Source: a bacterium (lineage in GTDB: Bacteria > Orphanbacterota > Orphanbacteria > Orphanbacterales > Orphanbacteraceae). Taken from it: a stretch of 64,000 bases of DNA. Below the pieces are notes generated by a model. The model was not told the DNA's origin. It saw only the letters and a list, made by a program, of their open reading frames with translations, and did not search any database. Within the stretch, counting starts at the first letter, position 1, and each line of letters starts with the position of its first letter. The stretch lies in contig JALGYY010000035.1 of NCBI GenBank assembly GCA_025782575.1, positions 310,001 through 374,000 of the forward strand, given 5' to 3'. The position numbers and the translations under genes were made by a program. Shown here piece after piece: positions 45,159 to 53,739 of the stretch.

Positions 45159-45848
45159 TCAGCTGCCGTTGCCGAGTCCCCGTTCGATCCGGGCCTTCTG
45201 CCAGGCGAGCGTAGCGATGTCCATCGGATCAAGATCATCCTCGATCAGCTGACCGAGTGCGTCCCGTGCTTCGTCAAAGCGCTGCCCGTCTACCAGACAC
45301 TGCACGGCCCGATAGGTCAGATGCGCTTTCGTTTCAGGCTCTTTACTGCGAGATGCGAGATCCAGATAGGACTGAGCAGCTTCGACAAGCTTGCCGTCAC
45401 TCTCTTGGAGTGCCGCCACCCCGGATTTGGCCGCAAACCAGATCCGATCGCCCTCTTCACACTTCTCGAGAGCTTCCCGGTACTTACCGCCCGCATCGCC
45501 GTACCGTGCTGAATAATAGTAAGCATCAGCGCAAAGAAGCGCTGCGTAGCCGGCACCTTTATGTTTGGGATGGGAATCGAGGAAAGTGCTGAGACGGAAC
45601 GCGGCTTCCGGGTAGTTTCCTGTCTGGAATAGCCCCGCGCCCTCGCTCAGTTCGGCCGCAGCTTTATTCCTGGACGATATCTGGAATCGGGCGAATAGTG
45701 TACCCACAAGGATAATAGCAACCACTCCGCCTACCGTCAAGAGTACCTGCATCCGGTGTTCCTGGAAGTAATCGGCCGCGTGAAAAGCGGTCGTAACGAA
45801 TTGATCTTCCTTCAGTTGACGCTTTGTGATCCGTTTAGTCGCGGCCAC
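45159..45848 (-). CDS. YfgM-like membrane-anchored TPR protein
   Basis: A 229-residue protein with a basic cytoplasmic N-terminus, one helix (VLLTVGGVVAIILVGTLF, residues about 36-53) and a periplasmic TPR-like domain (FQTGNYPEAAFRLSTFLDSHP and similar repeats). The topology is that of YfgM/TPR_21 proteins, which act as periplasmic chaperone partners near the Sec translocon or BAM in Proteobacteria; function here is inferred. It starts at GTG 45848. It is transcribed towards the strand-switch zone and ends at a terminator. Confidence 0.75.
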   Translation of the reverse strand: MAATKRITKRQLKEDQFVTTAFHAADYFQEHRMQVLLTVGGVVAIILVGTLFARFQISSRNKAAAELSEGAGLFQTGNYPEAAFRLSTFLDSHPKHKGAGYAALLCADAYYYSARYGDAGGKYREALEKCEEGDRIWFAAKSGVAALQESDGKLVEAAQSYLDLASRSKEPETKAHLTYRAVQCLVDGQRFDEARDALGQLIEDDLDPMDIATLAWQKARIERGLGNGS

Positions 45849-45920
45849 GGTTCGATCTCTCCTTTCCGTTCAGACTCAAGCATTACAACTTAGCAGAGCG
45901 AGTCGAGCGGGGCAATAGTT

Positions 45921-45937
45921 TTGGCGTTTCTTCTGCA
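45921..45937 (+). promoter_or_regulatory. Weak sigma-54 -24/-12 candidate before the SpoIIE-type gene
   Basis: TTGGC, ten bases after its GG to CTGCA, obeying the GG-N10-GC rule. The rest of the -24 element deviates from consensus. A sigma-70 candidate lies 86 bases further downstream. Confidence 0.25.
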
Positions 45938-46022
45938 CCATTTTCCGGTAAAGGGGGCAGCCGGATGCAGCCTCCCCCCTCATCCGCTCGTTTCGCCTGC
46001 TCCCCTCCGCAGGCTATTTGTC

Positions 46023-46051
46023 TTGACCGGTATATTTTTTACCACTACCAT
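46023..46051 (+). promoter_or_regulatory. Sigma-70-type promoter candidate
   Basis: TTGACC and TACCAT with a 17-base spacer; the start codon follows 24 bases after the -10. Confidence 0.5.
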
Positions 46052-46074
46052 TTCGGCGCCGCGGAGGACAGCCT

Positions 46075-48591
46075 ATGCAAGGGACACGGCTCCACCGAGA
46101 TAGCCGTCTGGAGAGGGTATTGGTCGTCCTGGCCCCCCTTCTGCTCCTCTACGCCCTGATCAGCCTTCACCGGCTTCCCGAGGCGCCCAGCCTGGGCCAT
46201 CATCTTCGCCAGTTCACCATTACCGATGTGACGCCGGGCGGACCTGCCGATCGAGGGGATATTCGTAGCGGAGACGAAGTTCTTTCCGTTAACGGCGTCC
46301 CCAGGGAAAGAACAGTCGATCTCTTCGTTGCCTGGGGTGCGATCCGTCCGGGTGACTCGGTTCTTTACACGATTACCAGGGACGGTGAAGTACTCGAGCG
46401 GGCCGTCACCGCCGAGGAGAAACTGGGGAACGAGCGCCTCTCGGTCATCCTACGCACGATTGTGGGCATCTGTTTCGTAGCCCTTGGACTCATTGTCTAC
46501 TGGAACCGTGCCGATCAGGTGGCCACACTCTTCTATCTGGCCGGCCTGGCGTTCGGATTCATGCTGATCGAACCTCCCCCCACTGCCAGCATTCCGCTTC
46601 AATTTCTCATCAAGATCGGGTCCGACTTCAGCATTCTGTTCGTCGCCCCCGTTTTTCTTCAGCTGTTTCTGAAGTTCCCGAGACGAAAGACGATCCCCCG
46701 TGCCCTCTTCCTGATCCGTCCCGTACAGATCGGCTCTATTCGCATGCGCTTTCCGCTCTACTGGATCAGCGCCATGATATTCGGATTGAGCCTGATACTG
46801 TCAGTTCAGCTCTTTTTCTCCGGCCTCACATGGAGCGCCCGCCTTCTTCTCTTCCAGACTTTGACGGCACTTTATCTGCTCGTTTGTCTGCTTGCCGGGA
46901 TCGCCGCATTCCTGCACAGCTATCTGACCACCAAGTCCCCCCAGATGAAGAAAAAACTTCGAGGAGTAGCAATCGGAACCACCATCGCTCTTCTCCCCAT
47001 GGCAGCCACGAATGTCATCAAGATGATTCGGCCGGATACCGAGGTGCCCGGCGGAACCTATCTTATCCTGTTGGCCACCCTCCTCCCCCTCAGCTTCGGT
47101 CATGCGATCATTCGGTACGGTCTGCTCGACCTCGAGCTCATTATCAAGAGAAGTATTCTCTATACACTTCTCACGGCGTTTCTCGGTGCGACCTATGTCT
47201 TCCTGGTCGATCTGACCGGTGGACTCCTGAAAAGTTCGGGCGGGAACACGAGCCTTCCTGCCACACTTGTATCGCTGTTCTTGATCGCTCTCCTCTTCTC
47301 CCCCGTTCGGAACCGGATTCAGGACTGGGTGGATCGTACGTTTTACAGAGAGAAGTACCGCTATCGCCGCACACTTCATGAATTCAGCCGCGCCATTACG
47401 AGCATCCTGGATCTGGACAGGCTCGTTCAAGAATTGGTGGAGCGGATTTCAACCACTCTCCATGTACCCGACGTCGGGATCTTCATCAGTGATGATAATG
47501 GCCAACACCTGCTGCAAGCGGGAGCGGGCGCCGGTCGACCGCGCGGAACGATCGTCTTCGGCGAAGACGACCATGTCATCCATCTCCTGAAAAAGAACCG
47601 CGAGGCATTCCCCATCGAACGAATTACGGACGGCGAGGGGACTTTCATCCTGCCTGACGAGGAAAAGGCCAAGCTTGAACAATTGGGGACCTCCCTTCTC
47701 ATGCCGCTCATCTCAGGCGACCGTCTTGCCGGAATAGTATCTTTAGGACGAAAGCAATCAGGCGAATTCTACTCGGCGGAGGACAGGCAACTTTTGAACA
47801 CCCTCGCGAACCAGGCCACACTGGCAATCGAAAATGCCAAGCTTCACAAGGAGACTCTCGAGAAGGAGAGGATGAAGCAGGAACTTCGCCTCGCCCGTGA
47901 GATTCAACTCCACTTTCTCCCTCCCGCTCCCCCCACTCTCCCCCATGTGGACGTGGCTGCTGTGAATGTGCCGTGCGAGGAAGTGGGGGGCGATTACTAT
48001 GACTACGTGATTGGTGAAGACGGTTCGCTCGGCATCGTCGTGGGAGACGCGGTCGGGCATGGTGTAACGGCAGCCCTCCTCATGGCAAGCCTGCAGGCGA
48101 CATTCCGGGCGGAAGCAAGATGCAGCCGATCTACATCGGAAACGATGATGGCGATCAACGAGGAGATGCATGCCCGTACCGCATCCGGACGATTTGTCAC
48201 GCTCTTCTACGGACGACTGGAGGCGGAAGGGGGTGTCTTTCGATACTCGAATGCCGGGCATAATCCGCCGGTTCTTGTCAGGCAGGATGGGAGTGTGGAT
48301 AGCCTGGACGGCGCGGAACTGATCCTGGGCGTAGAGGGGACAACGGAATACAGAGAACACCTCGACCACCTGGATTCGGGAGATCTCCTCCTGCTGTACA
48401 CGGATGGTCTGACCGATGAACCGAATTCGCGGGATGAGTACTTCGGCGTCGACCGGGTGGTCGAAATTGCCAGAGAGAACCGGACGCGGTCCGCCTCGAT
48501 CGTCGCCAACGCGATTTACCGGGAGGTCGTGACCTTCCTGGAGGAGCCCGTTTCCGATGACATCACGCTGCTCGTATTAAAGAAACGATAG
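46075..48591 (+). CDS. PDZ - membrane - GAF - SpoIIE (PP2C) phosphatase
   Basis: An 838-residue protein with an unusual architecture. A signal-anchor helix (residues about 14-30) is followed by a PDZ domain (GDEVLSVNGVP, residues about 45-115) on the periplasmic side, about seven membrane helices (residues about 120-420), a GAF domain (about 430-590), a coiled linker, and a SpoIIE/PP2C phosphatase (about 605-838). The phosphatase has the metal-binding EEVGGDYYDY, GDAVGHGVTAALLMA and LLLYTDGLTDEPN. It should relay an envelope signal by dephosphorylating an anti-sigma antagonist such as a STAS protein. Start ATG 46075 after GAGGACAGCCT. Confidence 0.88.
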   Translation: MQGTRLHRDSRLERVLVVLAPLLLLYALISLHRLPEAPSLGHHLRQFTITDVTPGGPADRGDIRSGDEVLSVNGVPRERTVDLFVAWGAIRPGDSVLYTITRDGEVLERAVTAEEKLGNERLSVILRTIVGICFVALGLIVYWNRADQVATLFYLAGLAFGFMLIEPPPTASIPLQFLIKIGSDFSILFVAPVFLQLFLKFPRRKTIPRALFLIRPVQIGSIRMRFPLYWISAMIFGLSLILSVQLFFSGLTWSARLLLFQTLTALYLLVCLLAGIAAFLHSYLTTKSPQMKKKLRGVAIGTTIALLPMAATNVIKMIRPDTEVPGGTYLILLATLLPLSFGHAIIRYGLLDLELIIKRSILYTLLTAFLGATYVFLVDLTGGLLKSSGGNTSLPATLVSLFLIALLFSPVRNRIQDWVDRTFYREKYRYRRTLHEFSRAITSILDLDRLVQELVERISTTLHVPDVGIFISDDNGQHLLQAGAGAGRPRGTIVFGEDDHVIHLLKKNREAFPIERITDGEGTFILPDEEKAKLEQLGTSLLMPLISGDRLAGIVSLGRKQSGEFYSAEDRQLLNTLANQATLAIENAKLHKETLEKERMKQELRLAREIQLHFLPPAPPTLPHVDVAAVNVPCEEVGGDYYDYVIGEDGSLGIVVGDAVGHGVTAALLMASLQATFRAEARCSRSTSETMMAINEEMHARTASGRFVTLFYGRLEAEGGVFRYSNAGHNPPVLVRQDGSVDSLDGAELILGVEGTTEYREHLDHLDSGDLLLLYTDGLTDEPNSRDEYFGVDRVVEIARENRTRSASIVANAIYREVVTFLEEPVSDDITLLVLKKR

Positions 48592-48936
48592 CCTGCCACG
48601 CTCAGAAGCAACCTGCTCCATTTCTGAACACTACCGGTAAGAAATCCCCCGATCGGTAAATTCACTTGCACCCTTGTTGAACACCAAACCGAAATACAAA
48701 TCCTGGCAACCGCCCCAATATCAACGCATTAGCGAATTCTGCTCATTTGGCATCGATTCTGCGTAAATACACCTCTACAGCAATGTTGTGGTGACCTCCT
48801 CCAGTTCCATTCCGGGACTCCGGCGGCACCACTGAAGCTGGCGCCCCCGGGCGCTTTCAGGAAGGGGTGATGCCTATGTGTTCGGACGACGTTTCCTCGG
48901 ATCTTCGAATTCCTTGCACCGGAGGTGACGTTCAAC
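48592..48936. other. Intergenic leader without a supported gene, sigma-54 candidate inside
   Basis: AT-richer stretch containing the -24/-12 candidate at 48747. A frame starting at 48870 (ATG after GAAGGGGTG) covers about 51 codons but overlaps the better-supported 48937 peptide and has no recognisable features. Confidence 0.4.
48747..48763 (+). promoter_or_regulatory. Sigma-54 promoter candidate for the small peptides
   Basis: TTTGGCA with GG at 48749-48750, ten bases to GC at 48761-48762 (CTGC). The GG-N10-GC spacing is exact. Confidence 0.4.
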
Positions 48937-49008
48937 ATGCTTATCAAACTGGCTCTGTCCCTTTTCACGTTCTGGGGAATCTCGGACATCTTTTACTGGA
49001 TGCGGTGA
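48937..49008 (+). CDS. Tiny hydrophobic peptide (23 residues)
   Basis: A small frame beginning MLIKLALSLFTFWGISDIFY and ending WMR, with a strong ribosome site GGAGGTGA ending 8 bases before the ATG. It is a single amphipathic-to-hydrophobic helix with an aromatic C-terminus. No family is recognised. It is followed 36 bases later by a second small frame. It may be a membrane regulatory peptide; a regulatory leader is the alternative. Confidence 0.45.
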   Translation: MLIKLALSLFTFWGISDIFYWMR

Positions 49009-49044
49009 TTCTCGACGAAAGCTGAGCTTTCAGGAGGTCTTGCT

Positions 49045-49161
49045 GTGAAACTCATGACCACAACCGTGTTGATCGGAGTTCTCACGATTCTAGCGATAGG
49101 TGCGGAACTGATGGGCTGGTTCGGTATGGGATTGCCGGGCGAGCTGTCGGGCTTGTTCTAG
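49045..49161 (+). CDS. Small membrane peptide (38 residues)
   Basis: A short frame starting at GTG 49045 with CAGGAGGT 6 bases before it. The sequence MKLMTTTVLIGVLTILAIG is a predicted transmembrane helix, followed by an acidic turn and a Gly/Leu-rich end (GELSGLF). With the 23-residue peptide upstream it looks like a bicistronic micro-operon downstream of a sigma-54-like promoter. Function unknown; conservation in relatives is the test. Confidence 0.5.
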   Translation: MKLMTTTVLIGVLTILAIGAELMGWFGMGLPGELSGLF

Positions 49162-49266
49162 GACCTCCCGGACCGGCCGGGGGGGCCGCACTTCTGAAGA
49201 ACCCCACACCCATGGGGTCTCCCCTGCCGGGTCGTTCTGCCGACCCCGTTCCCAGTCGATCGTCCG

Positions 49267-49506
49267 TCAGCCGTTATTCCGACTTTCGGCCTCCTCCTGA
49301 CAGAGCGTCTCAATTCGAGAGAGTATCTTCCTGGCAACGCGAAGAGTGTGATCGACCGATTCGTCGGCGAGGCGAGTTGCCACACGAAGTGCCTCGACAG
49401 CCTCATCGAATCGACCAGCTTCCTTTAACTTCCTGTATCGGGACAAGTAGTCCGCCACTACTCGGCGGCGCCCCTCAAGTCCATATGGATCATCTTTCGG
49501 AATCAT
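49267..49506 (-). CDS. Small helical protein of unknown function (79 residues)
   Basis: A 79-residue, highly charged protein predicted to be mainly alpha-helical, with a short TPR-like repeat (YRKLKEAGRFDEAVEAL). It has no Cys-rich or membrane segment. The start ATG has a G-rich ribosome site upstream (GGGGGGACGA). It is the last gene of the fliA-linked minus-strand set, 175 bases after the degenerate kinase. A chaperone-like or regulatory role is conceivable; not recognised. Confidence 0.6.
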   Translation of the reverse strand: MIPKDDPYGLEGRRRVVADYLSRYRKLKEAGRFDEAVEALRVATRLADESVDHTLRVARKILSRIETLCQEEAESRNNG

Positions 49507-49533
49507 TCGTCCCCCCGATTGCCTCCGTATTCT

Positions 49534-49549
49534 TGCAAGGACCGGGCCC
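49534..49549 (-). promoter_or_regulatory. Possible sigma-54 promoter for the 79-residue protein
   Basis: Minus-strand GGCCCGGTCCTTGCA shows GG, N10 and a full TTGC -12 element. The -24 core is only a partial match. It ends about 28 bases before the ATG. Confidence 0.3.
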
Positions 49550-49645
49550 CTGTTCCCAGGGCCTGAAAGTCTCCCTACAGCCTCCCGTAATAAGAGGTTA
49601 GGCGATCCGCTCCGTGTGGATACTTTCGATTATCGGGGAATTTGA

Positions 49646-49676
49646 CCCGACCTCGGGGCATTCACCCCCAGTCGGG
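49646..49676 (-). terminator. Hairpin after the degenerate kinase gene
   Basis: CCCGAC/GTCGGG arms with an inner CGGGG/CCCC pairing, 6 bases past the stop. There is no T run, so this is a possible rho-dependent or weak terminator. Confidence 0.35.
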
Positions 49677-49681
49677 ACTAT

Positions 49682-50401
49682 TCACCCAAGGGGGAGTGTC
49701 ATGCGGATGGCGGAATCTGTCGGGCTGAGTTCGAATCGCCCACCCGCCTCTTCCATAATCCGGCTGATGAGGGCGATTCCACCGCTTCCGAGGTTCCGGA
49801 ATGAGTCCCGGCCGGCACTCGACCGGATCAGGATGTCTACGTCCGACTTCTCCATGGCCAGCTGACAGACGAGGCTTCCACCAGGAGTTCCGCAGCGGAT
49901 CAGCTCTCCCACCAGGTAGCAGAGCGCTCTCTCGACCACTGTACGGGAAACCCGCACAGGCGCAGGAGACTCCCCGGTGCGGCACGTCAATTGGATTCCG
50001 TGCCTCCGTGCGGCGGACATTTGACGTTCCATGACATCGAGAATCATGAAACGTAGATCGAATGAGCCGGCCTCACGAGCCGGGTTTCCATTGGAGCCTC
50101 CCTGAAGAAGCTCCAGCAATGTTTCGGCTGTAGAGAGGGTGTCAGCCGCCTCAGCCAGCCTGCGCCTTTGAAAGTCATCGATCGAGCCGATTTCCCCGGA
50201 GAGGCAGATTTCGATGTGACGCTCCACCTCCTGCAACGAGCCAAGGACTTCCCGGGGAATCTTTCCGGCGATCAGTCCCGCCGGATTGGAGGAGACTGCC
50301 TGGAGAGGCGGGGTATGGTCGGGCGGGCGTCTATCCGGTCGAGGTAGGGCGCCGCCCGGCACGGCGTGCAGTTCAGGGGCCTTCTGTGACCGTCTGTTCA
50401 T
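49682..50401 (-). CDS. Degenerate histidine-kinase-like protein (no conserved H-box or N-box)
   Basis: A 239-residue protein. Residues about 45-110 resemble a HisKA dimerisation helix pair, but there is no H-E/D-x-R-x-P box. Residues about 115-239 resemble the HATPase domain: the N-box position reads YLVGELI rather than NLLxNA, and the G2-like GSGGIALISRIMEEAGG is retained. It therefore probably cannot autophosphorylate and may be a pseudokinase that modulates the neighbouring activator. The ATG overlaps the fliA stop by 4 bases, so it is translationally coupled. Confidence in the family is moderate. Confidence 0.65.
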   Translation of the reverse strand: MNRRSQKAPELHAVPGGALPRPDRRPPDHTPPLQAVSSNPAGLIAGKIPREVLGSLQEVERHIEICLSGEIGSIDDFQRRRLAEAADTLSTAETLLELLQGGSNGNPAREAGSFDLRFMILDVMERQMSAARRHGIQLTCRTGESPAPVRVSRTVVERALCYLVGELIRCGTPGGSLVCQLAMEKSDVDILIRSSAGRDSFRNLGSGGIALISRIMEEAGGRFELSPTDSAIRMTLPLG

Positions 50402-51258
50402 GCGATGCCGAGCGCCTCCCGTGCAAACTCGCGCTTGACGTCTTCACGAAAGTTGCCGATCTTCGCCATCGCCTGGTTTTCATCACGAGCCGAAACGAGC
50501 ACTTCCTGGTTCGGGCGGAGGCGGGCACGAAGGCGTCCGATCGCTTTCGTGTGAATCTGGGAGACTCTCGATTCGGACACACCGAGTATCGATCCGATCT
50601 CCTTCAGTGTCATCTCTTCGTAGTAGTAGAGGATGAGAACCAGCCGCTCTCTCTCCGGTAGATCGTCAAGGGAACAGTCCACGACGTTTCGCATCTTCTG
50701 AACTTCGAGAATCGCGATGGGATCAACGTGGTTCGTATCCTGAATCGTGTCATGAATCTTGTTGGGCGAGTTGCCGTCATCAGAAGAGCAGTGCTCGTCA
50801 AGGCTCAACAGAGTTGCGCCCCGCACATCCTCGAGAAGATGAAAGTAGTCGCCCATGTTGATGTCCATCTCCTTGGCTACCTCTTCATCCGTCGCCGCTC
50901 TCCCATTCAGGCCTTCGAGCCGCGAATAGGCACTATCCAGCTGGCGCGCCTTCCGGCGGACCGAGCGAGGGACCCAGTCCATCGAGCGGAGCTCATCCAG
51001 CATGGCGCCCCGGATTCGAGCGATTGCAAATGTGGAGAATTTGTTGTCCCGGCCGAGATCGTAGCGTTCGACCGCAGTCATCAGGCCCATCGTCCCCGAC
51101 CCGATAAGATCATCGATCTGAACCGAAGGAGGCAGTCCGACTGCGAGACGGCCGGCGACATATTTGACAAGGGGCATGTATTCGAGAATGAGGCGGTCCC
51201 TCAGGCGTTTGTTGCTACGCTTCTTGAACTTTCTCCAAACGGTCTCGATCGAATCCAT
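50398..51258 (-). CDS. fliA: Flagellar RNA polymerase sigma-28 factor FliA
   Basis: A 286-residue FliA/WhiG-type factor with region 2 (LILEYMPLVKYVAGRLAVGLPPSV, DLIGSGTMGLMTAVERYD, FSTFAIARIRGAMLDELRSMDWVPRSVRRKARQL) and region 4 (LILYYYEEMTLKEIGSILGVSESRVSQIHTKAIGRLR). It directs late flagellar genes in known systems. The frame is longer upstream to 51333, but the ATG at 51258 follows GAGGGGGGAAG. A sigma-54 motif lies about 70 bases upstream. A C-terminal extension of about 20 residues follows region 4. Confidence 0.95.
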   Translation of the reverse strand: MDSIETVWRKFKKRSNKRLRDRLILEYMPLVKYVAGRLAVGLPPSVQIDDLIGSGTMGLMTAVERYDLGRDNKFSTFAIARIRGAMLDELRSMDWVPRSVRRKARQLDSAYSRLEGLNGRAATDEEVAKEMDINMGDYFHLLEDVRGATLLSLDEHCSSDDGNSPNKIHDTIQDTNHVDPIAILEVQKMRNVVDCSLDDLPERERLVLILYYYEEMTLKEIGSILGVSESRVSQIHTKAIGRLRARLRPNQEVLVSARDENQAMAKIGNFREDVKREFAREALGIA

Positions 51259-51605
51259 TCTTCCCCCCCTCGCATGAGGCTCGCATTCACATCCGTTGGT
51301 CCTTCGTGGGTACGTGAGGCCTTCGAGGAGCAACCGTCATGCCATGAATCAACGAGGGATGGCGACTCTATAATCAATTGGAATAAAATGAGTTAGAAAA
51401 TGGCGATCAAACAGGGCTTCAGGAAACTCCTTCCTGTTCGGTAAAGAGTCACCAGGGCGAACGGGGGCAAAAATCTGCAACGCGCTGTTTTATAAGGGGA
51501 TATGGCGACCAGAAAAACCGATCAGATTTTGAGCAGTGGCAAGAAATTGAGCAGGCAAACATCGACAAAGTTCACCAGCCCATACAGCCTTCAATAAATC
51601 CTCAT
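51259..51605. other. Intergenic region upstream of fliA (about 350 bases)
   Basis: Contains the fliA sigma-54 promoter candidate on the minus strand and a small AGGAAACTCCTTCCT hairpin near 51421. No gene is supported. Confidence 0.5.
51329..51344 (-). promoter_or_regulatory. Sigma-54 promoter of fliA (strong motif)
   Basis: Minus-strand TGGCATG-N4-TTGCT, differing from the consensus TGGCACG-N4-TTGCW at a single core base. GG and GC are 10 bases apart. The predicted start is near 51318, about 60 bases before the fliA ATG. Confidence 0.65.
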
Positions 51606-52991
51606 CTATTTCGCTTCGTACTGTCGAAGTTTTTCCCGAAGCGTCTGACGGGAGATCCCGAGTGTCCGCGCCGCCTTTGTCTTGTTCCCCCTGGCCCATT
51701 CGATCGTTTTCAGTATCTGCCGCCTCTCGGCTTCCGATAGAGGAATCGGTGTGAACTCCTCCTCCTCCTTTTCGACAGGTAAGTGATCTTCCCTGAGCCC
51801 CGCCGAAATTTCGAGTGGAAGATGTTCGAGCAGAATCAGATCGTCGCTCTCGAGCAGGATGGCGCGTTCGATGACATTTCGTAGCTCCCGCACGTTGCCA
51901 GGCCAGTCGTATTCCTGCAGGCGCGCGCGGGCGGTCGGCGAAAGACCCCGGATCTGGCGTGACAATTCCCGGTTAAACATATCGATGAAATACGTGGCGA
52001 GAATCGGAATGTCCTGAATCCGCTCGCGCAGGGGTGGTACGTGAATGGGAACGACATTCAGCCGATAATAGAGATCTTTTCGAAAACGTTTTTCGGCGAC
52101 GGCTTCTTTCAGATTCTGATTGGTTGCAGCGACGAACCGAAGATCGACTTCAACATCCTCTGTTCCACCCACCCGTTTGAATCGCTTCGTCTCGATCACA
52201 CGAAGAAGAACGGCCTGCAGGCCGATGGGCATCTCTCCGATTTCATCGAGGAAAAGAGTCCCGCCGTCGGCGATCTCTATCAGCCCCTTCTTTCGACTTT
52301 TGGCGTCGGTAAATGAACCCTTCTCATGACCGAAGAGCTCGCTCTCGAGCAGATTCCCGGGGAGGGAGCCGCAATTGATCTCGATAAAGGGGCCCTTCTT
52401 CGTCTTCGTACTATGATGAATGGCCTTAGCAATCAGCTCCTTGCCGACGCCGCTCTCCCCGTCAATGAGAATGGTGGAGCGGGGGCTCGCCGCCACGCGC
52501 TCGACAATATTAAAGATATCACGCATTTTGGAATCGGCGCCGAGAATGAAACGGTCGGTCTCCCGATTACCGATCACGATCGGCTCTGCCTTCTTCGCCA
52601 TTTTTCGGATTTCCGAATCGGCGAGAAGGTCATGAATGACCGGCAGAATCTTTTTCGGCGCCAGCGGTTTCTGAAACGCCCGAACGGCTCCCATTTTCAC
52701 GCACTCTGTCGCAACCGAACTCGGACCGCCCGTGTGGAGAAGAAGTGCGCGGGTATCCGCGGAATCGTCCCGGAGTGTGTGCATCAGATCGATCGCGGAA
52801 TCTTTGGCCAGATCAAGGTCGAGCAGAAGGATATGCGGCTTCACGCGGGAGATGATCTCCGAGGCCTCCCCTATCTGCCGCGCCACCTCCACCTCATAGC
52901 CGGCGTCAAGGAGCGCCGCACCGAAAGACCACCTGATCTGCTTATCATCACCGACAATCAGAATCTTCGATTTATTGGCGGCTGCCTTCAT
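51606..52991 (-). CDS. Sigma-54-dependent flagellar/transcriptional response regulator (FlrC/NtrC-like)
   Basis: A 461-residue activator: receiver domain (residues 1-115, acidic pair in VGDDKQ, phosphorylatable Asp in LLLDLDLAKDS), AAA+ domain with GESGVGKELIA and GGTLFLDEIGEMP, a GSFTDA contact loop in place of GAFTGA, and a Fis-type C-terminal helix-turn-helix (NKTKAARTLGISRQTLREKL). The chosen start, ATG 52991, follows GAGGGG by 6 bases; upstream in-frame codons at 52997 and 53009 are less favoured. By location it is the likely regulator of fliA and fliW operons. Confidence 0.92.
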   Translation of the reverse strand: MKAAANKSKILIVGDDKQIRWSFGAALLDAGYEVEVARQIGEASEIISRVKPHILLLDLDLAKDSAIDLMHTLRDDSADTRALLLHTGGPSSVATECVKMGAVRAFQKPLAPKKILPVIHDLLADSEIRKMAKKAEPIVIGNRETDRFILGADSKMRDIFNIVERVAASPRSTILIDGESGVGKELIAKAIHHSTKTKKGPFIEINCGSLPGNLLESELFGHEKGSFTDAKSRKKGLIEIADGGTLFLDEIGEMPIGLQAVLLRVIETKRFKRVGGTEDVEVDLRFVAATNQNLKEAVAEKRFRKDLYYRLNVVPIHVPPLRERIQDIPILATYFIDMFNRELSRQIRGLSPTARARLQEYDWPGNVRELRNVIERAILLESDDLILLEHLPLEISAGLREDHLPVEKEEEEFTPIPLSEAERRQILKTIEWARGNKTKAARTLGISRQTLREKLRQYEAK

Positions 52992-53012
52992 CGTCATCCC
53001 CTCCCTCAAGAT

Positions 53013-53654
53013 CTACTCATCTTCATTTTCCGCATGTTCCTCAGGCGGGGAGAACAAAGCCCTCCATAAAACATCCTTGGTCTTCCGATCTCCGTTGTCA
53101 ATCGAGAAAGCGGCCGAGTAACGGTTCTCCTCCCCGTGTTCACGCACGATCCTGGTAATATGCCCTTCGATTTCCACTTTCTCCCCTCGCCCGAGAAAAA
53201 GGCGCAGGCGGAGTCGGGTCCCGACATCGAACGGCTCCGGGAGATCGCCAAGCTCGATATGACCGGAGCCATCGAAATCGGCGGAGGCATGGCGGAGTAT
53301 TTTGCGATCGATTCGCTCGTACTCGATTCGCCAGTCACGCCGGAATTCCGCTCGAGCCGATCGCTTGATCGGACGGATGTTTCCCGGACGGGCTACAACG
53401 ACATAGGGGGATGTGTTCTTGAAGTGTCGGACGAGTTTCGTGCGTCCGATGTACCGACCTTCCCTCCAGCGCAGGCGGAGGGTGACCGGAGTCCCCTTCA
53501 GCAGATCGACGAAGTGATGCGGATCGTACCCCGGAACGTGAAGAACGATCTGCCGGGAATCGGAGCGTGTCACCTGTGCGTGGTAAACCGTGTTATCCAC
53601 CCGGTCACCCAGCACGATGTCAAGAACCTGATCCGCGTGGAACGGGTCTTTCAC
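53013..53654 (-). CDS. PilZ-domain protein, YcgR-like (flagellar brake type)
   Basis: A 213-residue protein with an N-terminal YcgR-N-like beta domain and a C-terminal PilZ. The c-di-GMP motif RxxxR appears in KRSARAEFRRDW. The second motif is a variant, SADFDGSGHIELGD, rather than the usual (D/N)xSxxG, so affinity may be reduced. In known systems YcgR binds c-di-GMP and slows the flagellar motor. It lies 21 bases upstream of the activator gene on the same strand. Confidence 0.78.
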   Translation of the reverse strand: MKDPFHADQVLDIVLGDRVDNTVYHAQVTRSDSRQIVLHVPGYDPHHFVDLLKGTPVTLRLRWREGRYIGRTKLVRHFKNTSPYVVVARPGNIRPIKRSARAEFRRDWRIEYERIDRKILRHASADFDGSGHIELGDLPEPFDVGTRLRLRLFLGRGEKVEIEGHITRIVREHGEENRYSAAFSIDNGDRKTKDVLWRALFSPPEEHAENEDE

Positions 53655-53739
53655 TCAATCCCCCCGTGTAAAACGCGTATCGTAGCGATGAAACACAGGG
53701 GAGGTCAAATCATTCGCCGGACGGTCCTCGAGAACCTTC

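Noticed and set aside
48870-49024. 51-codon frame starting at ATG 48870 with a ribosome site
   Set aside because: It overlaps the two small peptides in another frame, and its sequence is not hydrophobic or family-like.
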